From the NCBI RefSeq assembly GCF_029961185.1, contig NZ_JASBQQ010000007.1:168514-232513 (forward strand): a DNA stretch of 64,000 bases. The letters are read 5' to 3'. A model generated the notes under the pieces. That model had not been told where the DNA came from. It did not search any database and worked only from the letters and a program-made list of their open reading frames with translations. Source of the DNA: Albidovulum aestuarii (GTDB taxonomy: Bacteria; Pseudomonadota; Alphaproteobacteria; Rhodobacterales; Rhodobacteraceae). Both the position numbers and the translations under genes were made by a program. Below are positions 44,623 to 54,214 of this stretch, one piece after another (within the stretch, counting starts at the first letter, position 1; each line of letters opens with the position of its first letter).

Positions 44623-46422
44623 CTAGAGCAGTTCCTCGCGTCGTTCCGCAAAGAATCCCTTAGGCCACACGGTAGTGAACTCGCCCTCTTCGTCGATTCC
44701 GATTTCATAGAAACGGGCGCCGCTCTCCTCCATCTCGACAAAGTATATTGCGAGGTCTTCCGGGTGCAGCGGTGGCAGCCAGTCTGGAAGCTCGCTTTCG
44801 TCAGTTTGTCGCAAGCGACGCTTTAGTCGTAGCATCACATGCTCACTATGCGTCTCAACAAGCCACGTATCGCAAATTGGATCGTCTTCGCTGCTAGATG
44901 TCATGGTCGAAATAAATAGATCGGCCAGTCGAACTTGAACTCGCGGATGTACGTGAAGCTCTGGTTGCTCGATTGAGAAAAGGCCCGTTCGCTTGTACGG
45001 CATCGTTATGATCGGGATTAGCTGAGAGAGGCCGACCCCGATGTCGCTTGGCAGCACATCGATTCCGGTTCGTTCGTCGCGCAGCACTACCTCATGCTTC
45101 CAAGGCAAACGCTTCAGCGCGTCCAAGAACTCGTCGGCCGTTCCTTCGTATTCGGCGCGTGCCTCTAGGGCGGCAATATCATCACCATATTCGATACGTC
45201 GGAATTTTCTTTGTTCGAAGCGATAACCAGTGTCGAGTCGGTCGCTGTCTCCAAGCCAGAAGTTAACTCGATCGAGTAGTCTGGTCTCTCTCTCATTCGC
45301 GGATAGAAGTGCGTCCCATGCTCCAAGGCCATTCGCCCAGCGCTCTTCCGAAGTTATGAGTTGAGGTTGAAATCCGCGTGGAGGAATATCCCGCAAAGGT
45401 CCTATGTAAACGCTGTTTTGAAGTAGCTCTTTGGTTGTCTTGAGAGGCGCTTGCATGAGCTCTGAGAGCAGTATCTCGAGCATCGACTTATCAAGAAAAG
45501 AACTTGGTTCATCTCCGTCGCTCATGGCTAAGTCTTTAAGATGAAAATCAGGCGCCGAATCTAAGGACGGTAATGCTCCCAACGTGCCGAGTACGTTGAC
45601 GCTTAGGTCTTTCGGTTCAAGTTCTCCAGATCTCGCTTCTGAAAGAGAAGAAATTGAGAGCGTAGCGACAAGTTCCAATACAGGAGAGATTTCAAACTCC
45701 CCGAAAGATACCTGTGACTTTGAGCCCGATAACACAACTCGGAAGAGAGGGTGATCAAAATTAAAGCTTTGAATTCGTGCTTCGTTCGAGAGGTCAGGGG
45801 CCACAACTTCGAATACTGAATCATCATTCAGATCCACGGAATATTTTGACACAAATGCCTCGTTACGCCTGTGATCCCATCGAACTTCAAGCTCAATCGC
45901 GACCTTCTGAACTACAACCTCTTCAGCGGTTACGTTAAAGAATATACCCTCATCATCTGAATTACCGGTAATCTCATCAGCTCGAGTGAAATAGGCGATA
46001 TGGCCTATCATAGTATCGAAGAACGCGGGACTGAGGTTATTAGCATTTTCGTCATCCGAACGGACTTCAACGACCCTTCGCCGGCCCACGGGTCTTCCAG
46101 ACAGTCCCATCCGGTTAACTTTGAAGGCATCTGCGTCAGAATGCGGAACAGTCGAAACCAACCGAATTCGAATTGGTCGATCAAGATCCCTGCCATGCAC
46201 AATGTTCTGGAAGCCGCCGAGGTTTAGAGCGCCTCCGGCGATAGTTGAGTCAGCGTTTGCGTTGCGCCGCTCTATGATCTCGCGGGCGTAGTGGAGCGCG
46301 TGGAGGACAGTGCTCTTCCCTGCGCTGTTTGGACCAAACAGGAGCGTGATTGGGCGCAAGTCAATCGCTTGGCGCCGTCCGATACCCTTGAAGTTTTCAA
46401 TCTCAATTCGTGTTAGCCGCAT
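44623..46422 (-). CDS. AAA/ABC-type ATPase, DUF3696-like, in hsd operon
   Basis: A 599-residue SMC/OLD-like ATPase. Walker A GPNSAGKST is at 30-38 after IEIENFKGIG; the ABC-like signature region is SDIGVGLSQLIPI and the Walker B SIEQPELHVHP, followed by THSEHVMLRLKRRL, the order seen in AAA_15/DUF3696 proteins. No TOPRIM domain is seen. Such ATPases are known as restriction-linked proteins (Rlo type) embedded in type I R-M operons and in OLD/Gabija-like defences. It starts nine bases after hsdS and is followed at two bases by its partner gene, so the two are cotranscribed with hsdRMS. Confidence 0.85.
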   Translation of the reverse strand: MRLTRIEIENFKGIGRRQAIDLRPITLLFGPNSAGKSTVLHALHYAREIIERRNANADSTIAGGALNLGGFQNIVHGRDLDRPIRIRLVSTVPHSDADAFKVNRMGLSGRPVGRRRVVEVRSDDENANNLSPAFFDTMIGHIAYFTRADEITGNSDDEGIFFNVTAEEVVVQKVAIELEVRWDHRRNEAFVSKYSVDLNDDSVFEVVAPDLSNEARIQSFNFDHPLFRVVLSGSKSQVSFGEFEISPVLELVATLSISSLSEARSGELEPKDLSVNVLGTLGALPSLDSAPDFHLKDLAMSDGDEPSSFLDKSMLEILLSELMQAPLKTTKELLQNSVYIGPLRDIPPRGFQPQLITSEERWANGLGAWDALLSANERETRLLDRVNFWLGDSDRLDTGYRFEQRKFRRIEYGDDIAALEARAEYEGTADEFLDALKRLPWKHEVVLRDERTGIDVLPSDIGVGLSQLIPIITMPYKRTGLFSIEQPELHVHPRVQVRLADLFISTMTSSSEDDPICDTWLVETHSEHVMLRLKRRLRQTDESELPDWLPPLHPEDLAIYFVEMEESGARFYEIGIDEEGEFTTVWPKGFFAERREELL

Positions 46423-46431
46423 CTCATTTAC

Positions 46432-47562
46432 CTATAGTTCACCGCGAAAAGCGCGCTGCGCGACTGAGGCGCACAAATCATCAGCTTCTGCCTTAGCCTT
46501 TTTCAGCAACTCCACTGTCCGGGAGTTTTGTTCCAAGACTTTTTCAAATTTGGATTGATCGGACTTTGGAGGGACCAGGATTCTCAAGGACCGAATATCA
46601 CTGAAGTTGAGACCCGATTTTACACCCACTTTGTCGAGGCTCCGGAATTGCATTTGGCCACCGGCCGACGACAGATACGCGTTCACGTAGTGCGCCGAAA
46701 TTCCCGCGAGTCGGATAATTGCTAAGTGTTGATTGATGTGAGCGCCCGTAAGTGCTTCAGGCACCACAGCCGTTCGTCCGAGGTCGGCGGTGATACTTAG
46801 CAATATATCATTTTTTCTGACCCGCGTTCGCTTTGCCTCGGCTGTGTTTGGTGCTGCTACGTAGACAAGGTCATCAAGCTTGAGATCTCCTCTTCCGACA
46901 TTTCCGATGCGAAGAAAAATCTGGCCCTCTTCAGAATAATACTTTGCCCAACCACGAGAGCCACTAGTGATGAACTTCTCAAACTCGGAAAGTGGAACGG
47001 CTGGATACCGGTTAGTATTGAGCACAGGGTCCCCAAAAATTTCCAAGAATACCGACTTGAGAAACTCACCTGCAAGGCCAAGGGCTTCCTCGTGATTACG
47101 GCGAACCGCATCGGCTTTGTCGAGGATCGTGGCAATTCGGCGCTGCTCTTCGATCGATGGGAGCGGTAGCGACAGGTTGTGAAGCATGTCACGCGTAATC
47201 ACGCCTTGGGCGGCCCCCTGAGAGTTTTCCCGCAACCGAAGGACTTGGCTATCCAAGAAGCGATAGAGGTAGTCGCTGTCAATTTGATCTGAAGGTCTGA
47301 CAGCGGCAACCGACCGGCCAATGGCACAATCTATAGCTTGGTTGACCTTTCCAGCCGTAGCGCCCACGACGCATACCAGCGAGTCACCAGTTTGAGCCAT
47401 TTTCAATGGCTTAGTCGTCCACTCTCGCACAACAGGATAGCGATCGCTGAACTCACCGGCTTTGACGAATACTGTTCCAATTCCATCTTTGTTACATTCC
47501 CGTCCGGGCGGCGCCTGCCCCATAACCGCATGCGCGACATCACTCAATGCTACTATCGTCAT
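46432..47562 (-). CDS. hsdS: Type I restriction-modification specificity subunit
   Basis: A 376-residue HsdS with two target-recognition domains (about 1-125 and 190-330), each followed by a conserved helix: SIEEQRRIATILDKADAVRRNHEEAL after the first and SDQSKFEKVLEQNSRTVELLKKAKAEADDL after the second (shown in parts). The subunit sets the bipartite DNA target. It overlaps the hsdM stop by four bases, as is usual. Confidence 0.93.
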   Translation of the reverse strand: MTIVALSDVAHAVMGQAPPGRECNKDGIGTVFVKAGEFSDRYPVVREWTTKPLKMAQTGDSLVCVVGATAGKVNQAIDCAIGRSVAAVRPSDQIDSDYLYRFLDSQVLRLRENSQGAAQGVITRDMLHNLSLPLPSIEEQRRIATILDKADAVRRNHEEALGLAGEFLKSVFLEIFGDPVLNTNRYPAVPLSEFEKFITSGSRGWAKYYSEEGQIFLRIGNVGRGDLKLDDLVYVAAPNTAEAKRTRVRKNDILLSITADLGRTAVVPEALTGAHINQHLAIIRLAGISAHYVNAYLSSAGGQMQFRSLDKVGVKSGLNFSDIRSLRILVPPKSDQSKFEKVLEQNSRTVELLKKAKAEADDLCASVAQRAFRGEL

Positions 47563-49091
47563 GTAAGCATCTCCTTCAGATCGGAGAGATCTTTGGCGAT
47601 GTCGGTATTTAGACTTACAATTCGGTCGAGGATGACCGTCGGCTTGTCGTATTCTTCTTCTTCGTAGACACGCTCCCTATAGCGGCTGAGCGAGAGATCA
47701 TAGTTTGCGTCGCGAATGTCTTGCGCAGATACAAGAAATGCCTTTTGCGTCCTGTCGGTATCGCGATCAGAATTCCGGTTCGTCCACGCTTTAAGGCAAT
47801 CGGGCAGGTCATCAGCTTTTATCTTGTCGCGCTTGTCGTCCAATGAATAGCCGTCTGCTTCTACATCGTAATAGAAAACGTCGTCGGTCCGTCCGCCCTT
47901 TGTGAAGACCATTATAGCTGTGGAAACACCGGCATAGGGCTTGAACACCCCGCTTGGCAGCGAGATCACTGCTTCTAGCTGGTTTTCGTCGAGCAGCTTC
48001 TGTCGCAGGTCGCGATGCGCTGTGGATGCGCCAAAGAGTACTCCATCGGGAACAATAACGGCCGCCCGACCACCATCCTTTAACATCCGCAGGATCAAGC
48101 CAATGAATAAAAGCTCGGTCTTCTTCGTTTTCACAATCCGCGTCAGCGATCGGTCAATATCTTCGAAGTCGAGCGCACCCTTGAAGGGCGGGTTCGCTAG
48201 AATGACGTCGTATGCGTCGCGCTCTTCGTAGTTAGAAGAAAGAGTGTCCTTATACGCGATCCCGGCATCGTTAACGCCGTGCAGCATCATATTCATAGCG
48301 GCCAGTCGGAGCATGGTCGCGTCGAAGTCGAAACCATGAAACATTTCGGTTTCGATTCTATTCCACTCCTCTGGGGTTAGCTTGTCGCCAGTATAGGTGA
48401 CCAACTCCTCGCCAGTTTCGGGATCCGTTTCTCGAAGAATTCCGTCTTCGGAAGTATACTTCTTGCGGAGGTATTCGACGGTTTGCACGAGGAAGCCGCC
48501 GGTCCCGCAAGAAGGGTCTGCGATCCGATCTGTAGGCTTGGGATCAACAATTGCGACCATAAGGTCGATAATGTGCCGTGGTGTGCGGAACTGGCCGTTG
48601 ATGCCGGCCGTCGTCAGCTTCATCAGCAGGTACTCGTAGATGTCACCCTTCTTGTCGCCTTCCGTCAGCGGCAAGAGCTCTACCATCTCGATCGCCTTTG
48701 CCAGTAGCGATGGCTTGACGATCATCAGCTGCGCATCGCGCATCAGGTTGGCCAGTGCGCGCTCGTTTGCAATCTCATCGGCCTGGGCCGTCGCAAGCTT
48801 TTTGAAGTGCGGGAAAACCTCGTCGCGGACAATTACGAGCAGCTCTTGTGGATCTCCGATTTGGCGGAGGTTGCGCCAACGGATGTGCTGTTCCTTCTCC
48901 GAGAAGCGCCGCCGGAACGGGCGGCCAGTGCGGCTGGAGCGGCGCTCGTCAGCGGCCTCTTGTATGTCGAGAAGCCGAGCGAACATCAGGTAGGTAATCT
49001 GTTCGATCACTGTCAGCGGATTGGTGATCCCGCCGGTCCAGAATTCTGTCCAAAGGCGATCGATGTCACGTTTGATGGTGCCTGTTATCAT
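47559..49091 (-). CDS. hsdM: Type I restriction-modification DNA methyltransferase subunit
   Basis: A 510-residue N6-adenine methyltransferase. The N-terminal helical HsdM domain is followed by the AdoMet motif DPSCGTGGF and the catalytic NPPF (VILANPPFKGA). With HsdS it methylates the host target; with HsdR it forms the restriction complex. Start at ATG 49091, ten bases after the hsdR stop; the natural N-terminus is MITGTIKRDIDRLW. Confidence 0.95.
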   Translation of the reverse strand: MITGTIKRDIDRLWTEFWTGGITNPLTVIEQITYLMFARLLDIQEAADERRSSRTGRPFRRRFSEKEQHIRWRNLRQIGDPQELLVIVRDEVFPHFKKLATAQADEIANERALANLMRDAQLMIVKPSLLAKAIEMVELLPLTEGDKKGDIYEYLLMKLTTAGINGQFRTPRHIIDLMVAIVDPKPTDRIADPSCGTGGFLVQTVEYLRKKYTSEDGILRETDPETGEELVTYTGDKLTPEEWNRIETEMFHGFDFDATMLRLAAMNMMLHGVNDAGIAYKDTLSSNYEERDAYDVILANPPFKGALDFEDIDRSLTRIVKTKKTELLFIGLILRMLKDGGRAAVIVPDGVLFGASTAHRDLRQKLLDENQLEAVISLPSGVFKPYAGVSTAIMVFTKGGRTDDVFYYDVEADGYSLDDKRDKIKADDLPDCLKAWTNRNSDRDTDRTQKAFLVSAQDIRDANYDLSLSRYRERVYEEEEYDKPTVILDRIVSLNTDIAKDLSDLKEMLT

Positions 49092-49101
49092 TCTTATTGC
49101 C

Positions 49102-52100
49102 TTATTCTTGTATTTCGGGCTTGGGCTCGGGCGCGCTTTCAAACTTCGCCAGAAGTTCGATCAGTTCGTCAACCAGTGCGTCACTGAAGACGCCGTCTAC
49201 GCCATCTGCAGCAAGCGTTGTAAAGGGTTTCTCGTAGAGCTGTTCGACAGAGATACCGCCGTGCTTCGCGATGTGGTTCTGCAGGAGCTTCAAAAATTGC
49301 ATTTGCTTGGCCGACAGCTGTGGATGCTCGTGAACGAAGTCCCGGAAGCTGTCGCTCACGGCTTCTTTCTCCATGCCTACGACAGAACGAATGATCTTCT
49401 CGAGCGGCTCGGCCACAACATAAAACTCCTTCAGCGTCTTGAGATCGACAGAGGGGTTTTGTGTCAGAACGAGTGAGATCAAAGTGGTGAGCTCTGTCTC
49501 AGAGACGGATTCGCCGCGACGAATCTTCTGAAGCGTGGGATTCGAGTCGAAGTGGACCTTCAGCGCATCAAGTACATTGGCGCGATAGGCGGCGAGATCG
49601 ATCTCTGATATCCGCGTTTTTTCGCGGTTAAGAACCGCGTCTGTATCCTCGACATCAATCGTCTGCGGCTTTACCTGGCTGCCCCCGTCGCTTTGGATGA
49701 ACCGCATGAGCCCGCGCAGATCTTTGCGGACCTTCTCAAGCTGATCGAAGCTAGGCTTATCTGGCGCCCAAAAGTCTGCCGCCTTTGTTTCTTTGATGGT
49801 TTGCGATTTTTCCTTCACCTGATTTAGGTGCATGGGCAGTTGCGCGATTTTGTTTCTGACCTCGTCGGCGACGTCGACGAAGGTAGCGGCACCCGTAAGA
49901 GCGGAAAACTGCAGTTGAGCGATGAGCAGATCGAATTCGATCGCAGGCGAGTCCCCACGAATGTTTCGCCATTGCATAAGCGGCGAGATCTCGTTTCTGA
50001 GCGAAGATGAAACAGAAGGCGAAAGAATCTTGTTCGCCACGTCTACCTTTGCTCGACGAAGTTCTTGCCACTTGTCTCGGACGCGAATGCTATCGTCCGG
50101 AAGAGCATTCATATCCTCTGCAAGCAAATCCATTGCCGCTTTGAAGATCTCGTCTTCGGCTTCAAGCTGCGCCTGCTCTGCCAGCCTGATCCGGGCTTCG
50201 AACATTTGTCTCGCGAGGCTCAGCTGTTCAGTGATTTCCGCAGGCTTATAGCGCGTCCCGAAGTATTCGAAGTTTCCCCAATGGTCGAAGATGCGGAACG
50301 AAGTTTTGGGTTTCCCCTCACCAAACAGCTTTGGGCAAAGACGAGTTCCACGCCCAATCATCTGCCAGAACTTCACCTTCGACTTTACTGGTTTGGCGAA
50401 GACAAGATTAACGACTTCCGGCACGTCGATACCCGTGTCGAGCATGTCGACGGAAATCGCGATGACTAGTTCACTTTTTGGATCCTTGAAGTCATCAATC
50501 AGAGCTTCAGCACGAGGTTCATAATTGTCGATAACGGCGCAGAACTTCCCCCCGTACTGGGGGTAGAGTTTGTCGAACCGCTCTTGGAGAAGAGTTGCGT
50601 GACGATGGTTTCGGGCAAAAATGATTGTCTTCCCGAGGGTCTGTCCATCGGCCGCTCGAACGCCGTTCTCCATGAGGTTCTTCAGCACCTCGTCGTTCGT
50701 ACCAGTGACGTACACGGCGCGATCAATCGCGCTTGCATCGAAATCGAGCGTATTCGGATCGACGCCTTCATCCTCGAGCTGACGGATTTGTTCATCCGTC
50801 AGCGACGACCCTTGAATGCCTTCACGTAGAAACTTCGTCGTGTGGGTGTAGAGTTCAAAAGGCACCAGGAACGGCGGTTCATTCTCAATCGCCTCTTCAT
50901 AGGTGTAATTGAAATCCGGTTGTTGGAAAGAGCAGTCAAAGAGGCGACAAGTACTACGGCTAACCATTTCAACCGGAGTAGCCGTAAGGCCGACCTGCAA
51001 GCTGTCGAACCAATCAAAGATGTCGCGATAGATGTTGTATATGCTGCGGTGTGACTCGTCGGCGATGATGAGGTCGAAAAAGCCAGGATCGAATGTCTGG
51101 TGGATCTTCATCATGGCTGGATAGGTCGCCAGATACACACGATGCTGGCGTTCGGCGGCCGTCGCAGCAGAGACGATCACTGGAGAGTGGCTTGTGTGAG
51201 AAGTGAAGGCATCCCTGGCCTGTTTGCGAAGCTCGCGACGATCGCAAAGGAAAAGTACCCGCTTCACCCAATTCGCGCGCATCAAGACATCCGCGAGCGC
51301 AATTGCAACGCGCGTCTTGCCGGTACCAGTTGCCTGAACAACAAGCGCCTTGCGCCGCTTGGAATCGAATTTTTCAGTGACGTTTTTGATTGCCTGAATC
51401 TGGTAGAAACGGTCGACAATCGCTTTATCGGGTGAAAGCTCGGTCAGTGGCGTCTTATTCGTTCGCTGAAAGACTAGCTGTTGAAGGCTGTCCTTCGAGT
51501 AGAAGCCGTAGACTTTCCGAGATGGGTAACCTTGTGCATCGTCCCAAACCCAGATTTCGAAGCCATTGGTGTAGAAAATGACCGGCCGTTGTCCGTACTC
51601 TTTTTGAAGCCCATCGGCGTAGTACTTCGCTTGCATTTTGCCCTTTGCGGGGTCTTCTGCGGTTCGCTTCACTTCCACCACAGCAAGCGGTTTGCCGTCA
51701 TCATTCCAAAGAACGTAATCGGCGCTTCCCTCGCCAGTCTGCGTGGTTTGATGCAGTACTTTCTGCTCTTGCGCGACTTCGTCTGTCGAAGTTCCGCTAT
51801 CTCCAACAGTCCAGCCGGCATCGATCAGCTGGCGGTCAACAAGCCAGTGGCGTGTTTCCTGTTCGTTAAAACCAAGTTCCTTTGCGGCTGACTGTCCTGC
51901 AGCCTCTAACTGTTCCTTTAGATTGGCGGCTTCTGCCTCAGTCGCTTGCCGCGCCTCCTTTTCCTCCTCAATACGCTTGAGAAGTTCGGACAACTGGAGT
52001 TCTTGTTCAGCTATCTGGCGCTTTAGGGTCGAAGCGGCCGTTGCGGCAACATCGGGGCTAGGCGGTTCGGAGTACTTCGGAAGCTGATCTGCGCTGACTT

Positions 52101-52473
52101 TCTTGGCAGATATCGCAAGCCAGCAGGCAACATGATAAAGCTCTTTAAGGAGCACTAGCGCGTTTGCCGCCTTTGAATTCTCACCATGCGCAGCGCGATT
52201 GCCGTGCACACGGATCGCGTCAAGCTTGAGCAATATAGCCCTAGGCATTACCGCCTTGAACTCATCGCCGTCGATCAGTTCCACGAGACGTGGATTCGGT
52301 TCGTGACCGATACGAAGCCTTCTGTAGAGGTCTTTGACCAATCGCTCGACAAAGATCCGCATTTTCGTGAGCGAAGAGTCGGGGTCCGAATGGGCATACG
52401 ACTCCGCAAAGCGTCCGAGCTCTGCGAGATCAGGCCACTGCGGCTCAAGGATATCGAAATTTGACGGCTTCAT
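49102..52473 (-). CDS. hsdR: Type I restriction endonuclease R subunit
   Basis: A 1123-residue EcoEI-type HsdR. Residues 1-125 form a DUF4145-like helical domain (AIRVHGNRAAHG), 150-200 a coiled coil, and about 205-330 the PD-(D/E)xK nuclease with Asp252, Glu267 and Lys269 (AVVEVKR). The translocase follows with Walker A QATGTGKT (380-387) and ADESH as motif II, then a helicase C-terminal domain (ISVDMLDTGIDVP, MIGRGTRL). It cuts unmodified DNA after ATP-driven translocation. It starts 13 bases after the regulator gene, so the regulator heads the operon. Confidence 0.95.
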   Translation of the reverse strand: MKPSNFDILEPQWPDLAELGRFAESYAHSDPDSSLTKMRIFVERLVKDLYRRLRIGHEPNPRLVELIDGDEFKAVMPRAILLKLDAIRVHGNRAAHGENSKAANALVLLKELYHVACWLAISAKKVSADQLPKYSEPPSPDVAATAASTLKRQIAEQELQLSELLKRIEEEKEARQATEAEAANLKEQLEAAGQSAAKELGFNEQETRHWLVDRQLIDAGWTVGDSGTSTDEVAQEQKVLHQTTQTGEGSADYVLWNDDGKPLAVVEVKRTAEDPAKGKMQAKYYADGLQKEYGQRPVIFYTNGFEIWVWDDAQGYPSRKVYGFYSKDSLQQLVFQRTNKTPLTELSPDKAIVDRFYQIQAIKNVTEKFDSKRRKALVVQATGTGKTRVAIALADVLMRANWVKRVLFLCDRRELRKQARDAFTSHTSHSPVIVSAATAAERQHRVYLATYPAMMKIHQTFDPGFFDLIIADESHRSIYNIYRDIFDWFDSLQVGLTATPVEMVSRSTCRLFDCSFQQPDFNYTYEEAIENEPPFLVPFELYTHTTKFLREGIQGSSLTDEQIRQLEDEGVDPNTLDFDASAIDRAVYVTGTNDEVLKNLMENGVRAADGQTLGKTIIFARNHRHATLLQERFDKLYPQYGGKFCAVIDNYEPRAEALIDDFKDPKSELVIAISVDMLDTGIDVPEVVNLVFAKPVKSKVKFWQMIGRGTRLCPKLFGEGKPKTSFRIFDHWGNFEYFGTRYKPAEITEQLSLARQMFEARIRLAEQAQLEAEDEIFKAAMDLLAEDMNALPDDSIRVRDKWQELRRAKVDVANKILSPSVSSSLRNEISPLMQWRNIRGDSPAIEFDLLIAQLQFSALTGAATFVDVADEVRNKIAQLPMHLNQVKEKSQTIKETKAADFWAPDKPSFDQLEKVRKDLRGLMRFIQSDGGSQVKPQTIDVEDTDAVLNREKTRISEIDLAAYRANVLDALKVHFDSNPTLQKIRRGESVSETELTTLISLVLTQNPSVDLKTLKEFYVVAEPLEKIIRSVVGMEKEAVSDSFRDFVHEHPQLSAKQMQFLKLLQNHIAKHGGISVEQLYEKPFTTLAADGVDGVFSDALVDELIELLAKFESAPEPKPEIQE

Positions 52474-52486
52474 CGTTCGGTCTGTC

Positions 52487-53965
52487 TCAGGGTATCTGCA
52501 CTTCGTATTTCGACATCCAGTTTGTTAGCGTCTGGTAGCTGGGCAATCCAACGAGTCTTGCGGCATTTGTCTTATTCCCCTCGGCATGCGCAATCGCGCG
52601 TGTGATGTAATGCCGAGCAACCTCCGCCATGATTTCCTGCAGGTTCACGCCTTCGTCGATCGGTTTATCCAGAATACTATTCTGCGCCCCGGCCGGCGCT
52701 GGCGCCGTAAAGACGGCATCCCAGATATCGTCCTCCGTGATCTGAGGTCCTTCGCTCCAGATCGCCGCGCGACGTAGCGAGTTTTCAAGTTCGCGGAGGT
52801 TTCCGGGCCAGGTGCGCTGAAGGAGCACATTTTTCGCGCCTGGCGAAAGCGTCTTCTTCTCAAAGCCGGGTTCGCCAGCGCTCTGTTCATTGATCCGGTC
52901 GAGCAGCATTTCGATGAGCGGGCCGAGATCTCCCTTTCGCTCTCGGAGGGGAGGGATCTTGAGGACAAGCACAGCCAGCCCGAAAAAGAGTTCTTCGCGG
53001 AAGTCGCCGGCGGCCACAGCGTCGATCAACTGCTTTCGTGTGGCTGCAATGATCCGCACATCCGCTTTTCCAACTTGTGAAGCTGCAACCTCATCACCTG
53101 TCATCTCATCAAGGAGAACCTGAAGTCGGACCTGCGCTTGCGGCGGCAAGAGCTCGACTTCATCGAGATAGAGGGTGCCGCCGGAAGCTTCCGCTAGCGC
53201 GCCGGTGCCATTGTCTGATCCAAATATCTCTGCGTCGATCTGGTCCGGCTTGAGGGCGCCGCAGTTTAGCGAGACGAAAGGCTCGGTGCGCCTTGGGCCG
53301 AATTCGTGGATGGCTCGCGCCAGGACTTCTTTCTCTGTGCCGGCTTCCCCCTCGATCAGAATAGGCACATTGCGCAAAGCGGCCTTCTTCGCTTTGCTCG
53401 CCATGCGGTCCATGGCCGGACTTCTGAAGATGAGATCGCCGAACGTTTTGGTGTCTAGACCGCCGCTCAGCTTTGCCAGCCTCGCATCCGCTGACTCAAT
53501 GATCTTTGGAAGGAGTTCGGCTGAGACGTCGAACGGGACTTCTATCGTCTGAACGCCGCCTTCCCGCGACGACTGCAGCAATTCAGCCGGAAAGCGCGTT
53601 GCGCCCAGTATGGCCCAGACGAGCGCCATGGCCCAGGTGCCTGGGCTCAGATGAAACGTGAGTTCAGGGATGTCAGGGGCAGCGGCCCGCCGGCAGCGGT
53701 CCACAACATCCACCGTGATCTCGTGGATCGCCGCGATATCGGTTGGATCGCTCAGCCGGACGCTCTCGACGACGATTTCCGCCGGAGTCCGCTGGCTCAA
53801 CCAATCCGTGTAGGCTGCTACCCTCGAGCCGTCCTGGTTCGCGATGAGAACCAGGCGGTCAAAGCGCCGCTCCTCTACCGCACTGCAGATCGGGCCCGTC
53901 TGCCCCTCAGGGTGGGTCGGGGCGGCGAGGTCCTGCGTGCCTATCCATGCCATCAGAATCTTCAT
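52487..53965 (-). CDS. CARF-like/AAA+/Fis regulator with degenerate activator motifs
   Basis: A 492-residue protein laid out like the RtcR-type bacterial enhancer-binding proteins. Residues 1-150 form a Rossmann-like domain (ILMAWIG start, FHLSPGTWAM at 104-113) that resembles CARF sensors of nucleotide or RNA-end ligands. The AAA+ domain spans about 175-405 and a Fis-type helix-turn-helix 443-487. Two expected features are broken: the P-loop reads GEAGTEKE (Glu211 where Gly is usual) and the sigma-54-contacting GAFTGA loop is absent, residues 247-258 being FGSDNGTGALAE style. Walker B LYLDEV is intact. The start at 53965 gives the natural N-terminus; an upstream TTG is possible. First gene of the hsd operon. 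Confidence 0.85.
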   Translation of the reverse strand: MKILMAWIGTQDLAAPTHPEGQTGPICSAVEERRFDRLVLIANQDGSRVAAYTDWLSQRTPAEIVVESVRLSDPTDIAAIHEITVDVVDRCRRAAAPDIPELTFHLSPGTWAMALVWAILGATRFPAELLQSSREGGVQTIEVPFDVSAELLPKIIESADARLAKLSGGLDTKTFGDLIFRSPAMDRMASKAKKAALRNVPILIEGEAGTEKEVLARAIHEFGPRRTEPFVSLNCGALKPDQIDAEIFGSDNGTGALAEASGGTLYLDEVELLPPQAQVRLQVLLDEMTGDEVAASQVGKADVRIIAATRKQLIDAVAAGDFREELFFGLAVLVLKIPPLRERKGDLGPLIEMLLDRINEQSAGEPGFEKKTLSPGAKNVLLQRTWPGNLRELENSLRRAAIWSEGPQITEDDIWDAVFTAPAPAGAQNSILDKPIDEGVNLQEIMAEVARHYITRAIAHAEGNKTNAARLVGLPSYQTLTNWMSKYEVQIP

Positions 53966-54214
53966 GTGGACCCAAATAGAAGGAATCTTGCGCTGACGCA
54001 AGACCCTTTATGTTTTCCCATCAGGATGCCCGGGATCCTTATTGGAGAATATAACATAGTAAAAACATATATTTATGGATAACTCGGGCGGAGATCATCC
54101 CGATGGCATAAGAAAATTTGCGCTGAAACACAAAAAATATCTTGCAACATGACGTAAGGTTTCTTATCTCGGGGTCAGCAGCGGCGAGGCCGCAATTTTT
54201 GGGGATGTCGCAAG
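53966..54214. promoter_or_regulatory. Divergent control region between two defence operons
   Basis: A 249-base gap between leftward and rightward operons. It has an AT-rich core at about 54048-54080 and dispersed GGATG/CATCC symmetry at both sides (about 54025 and 54096). I see no correctly spaced -24/-12 (sigma-54) promoter. The regulator probably binds here. Confidence 0.5.

Noticed and set aside
54104..54121. TGGCAT...TTGC as a sigma-54 promoter for the rightward operon
   Set aside because: The GG and GC elements are 13 bases apart rather than 10, and the nearby activator lacks GAFTGA.
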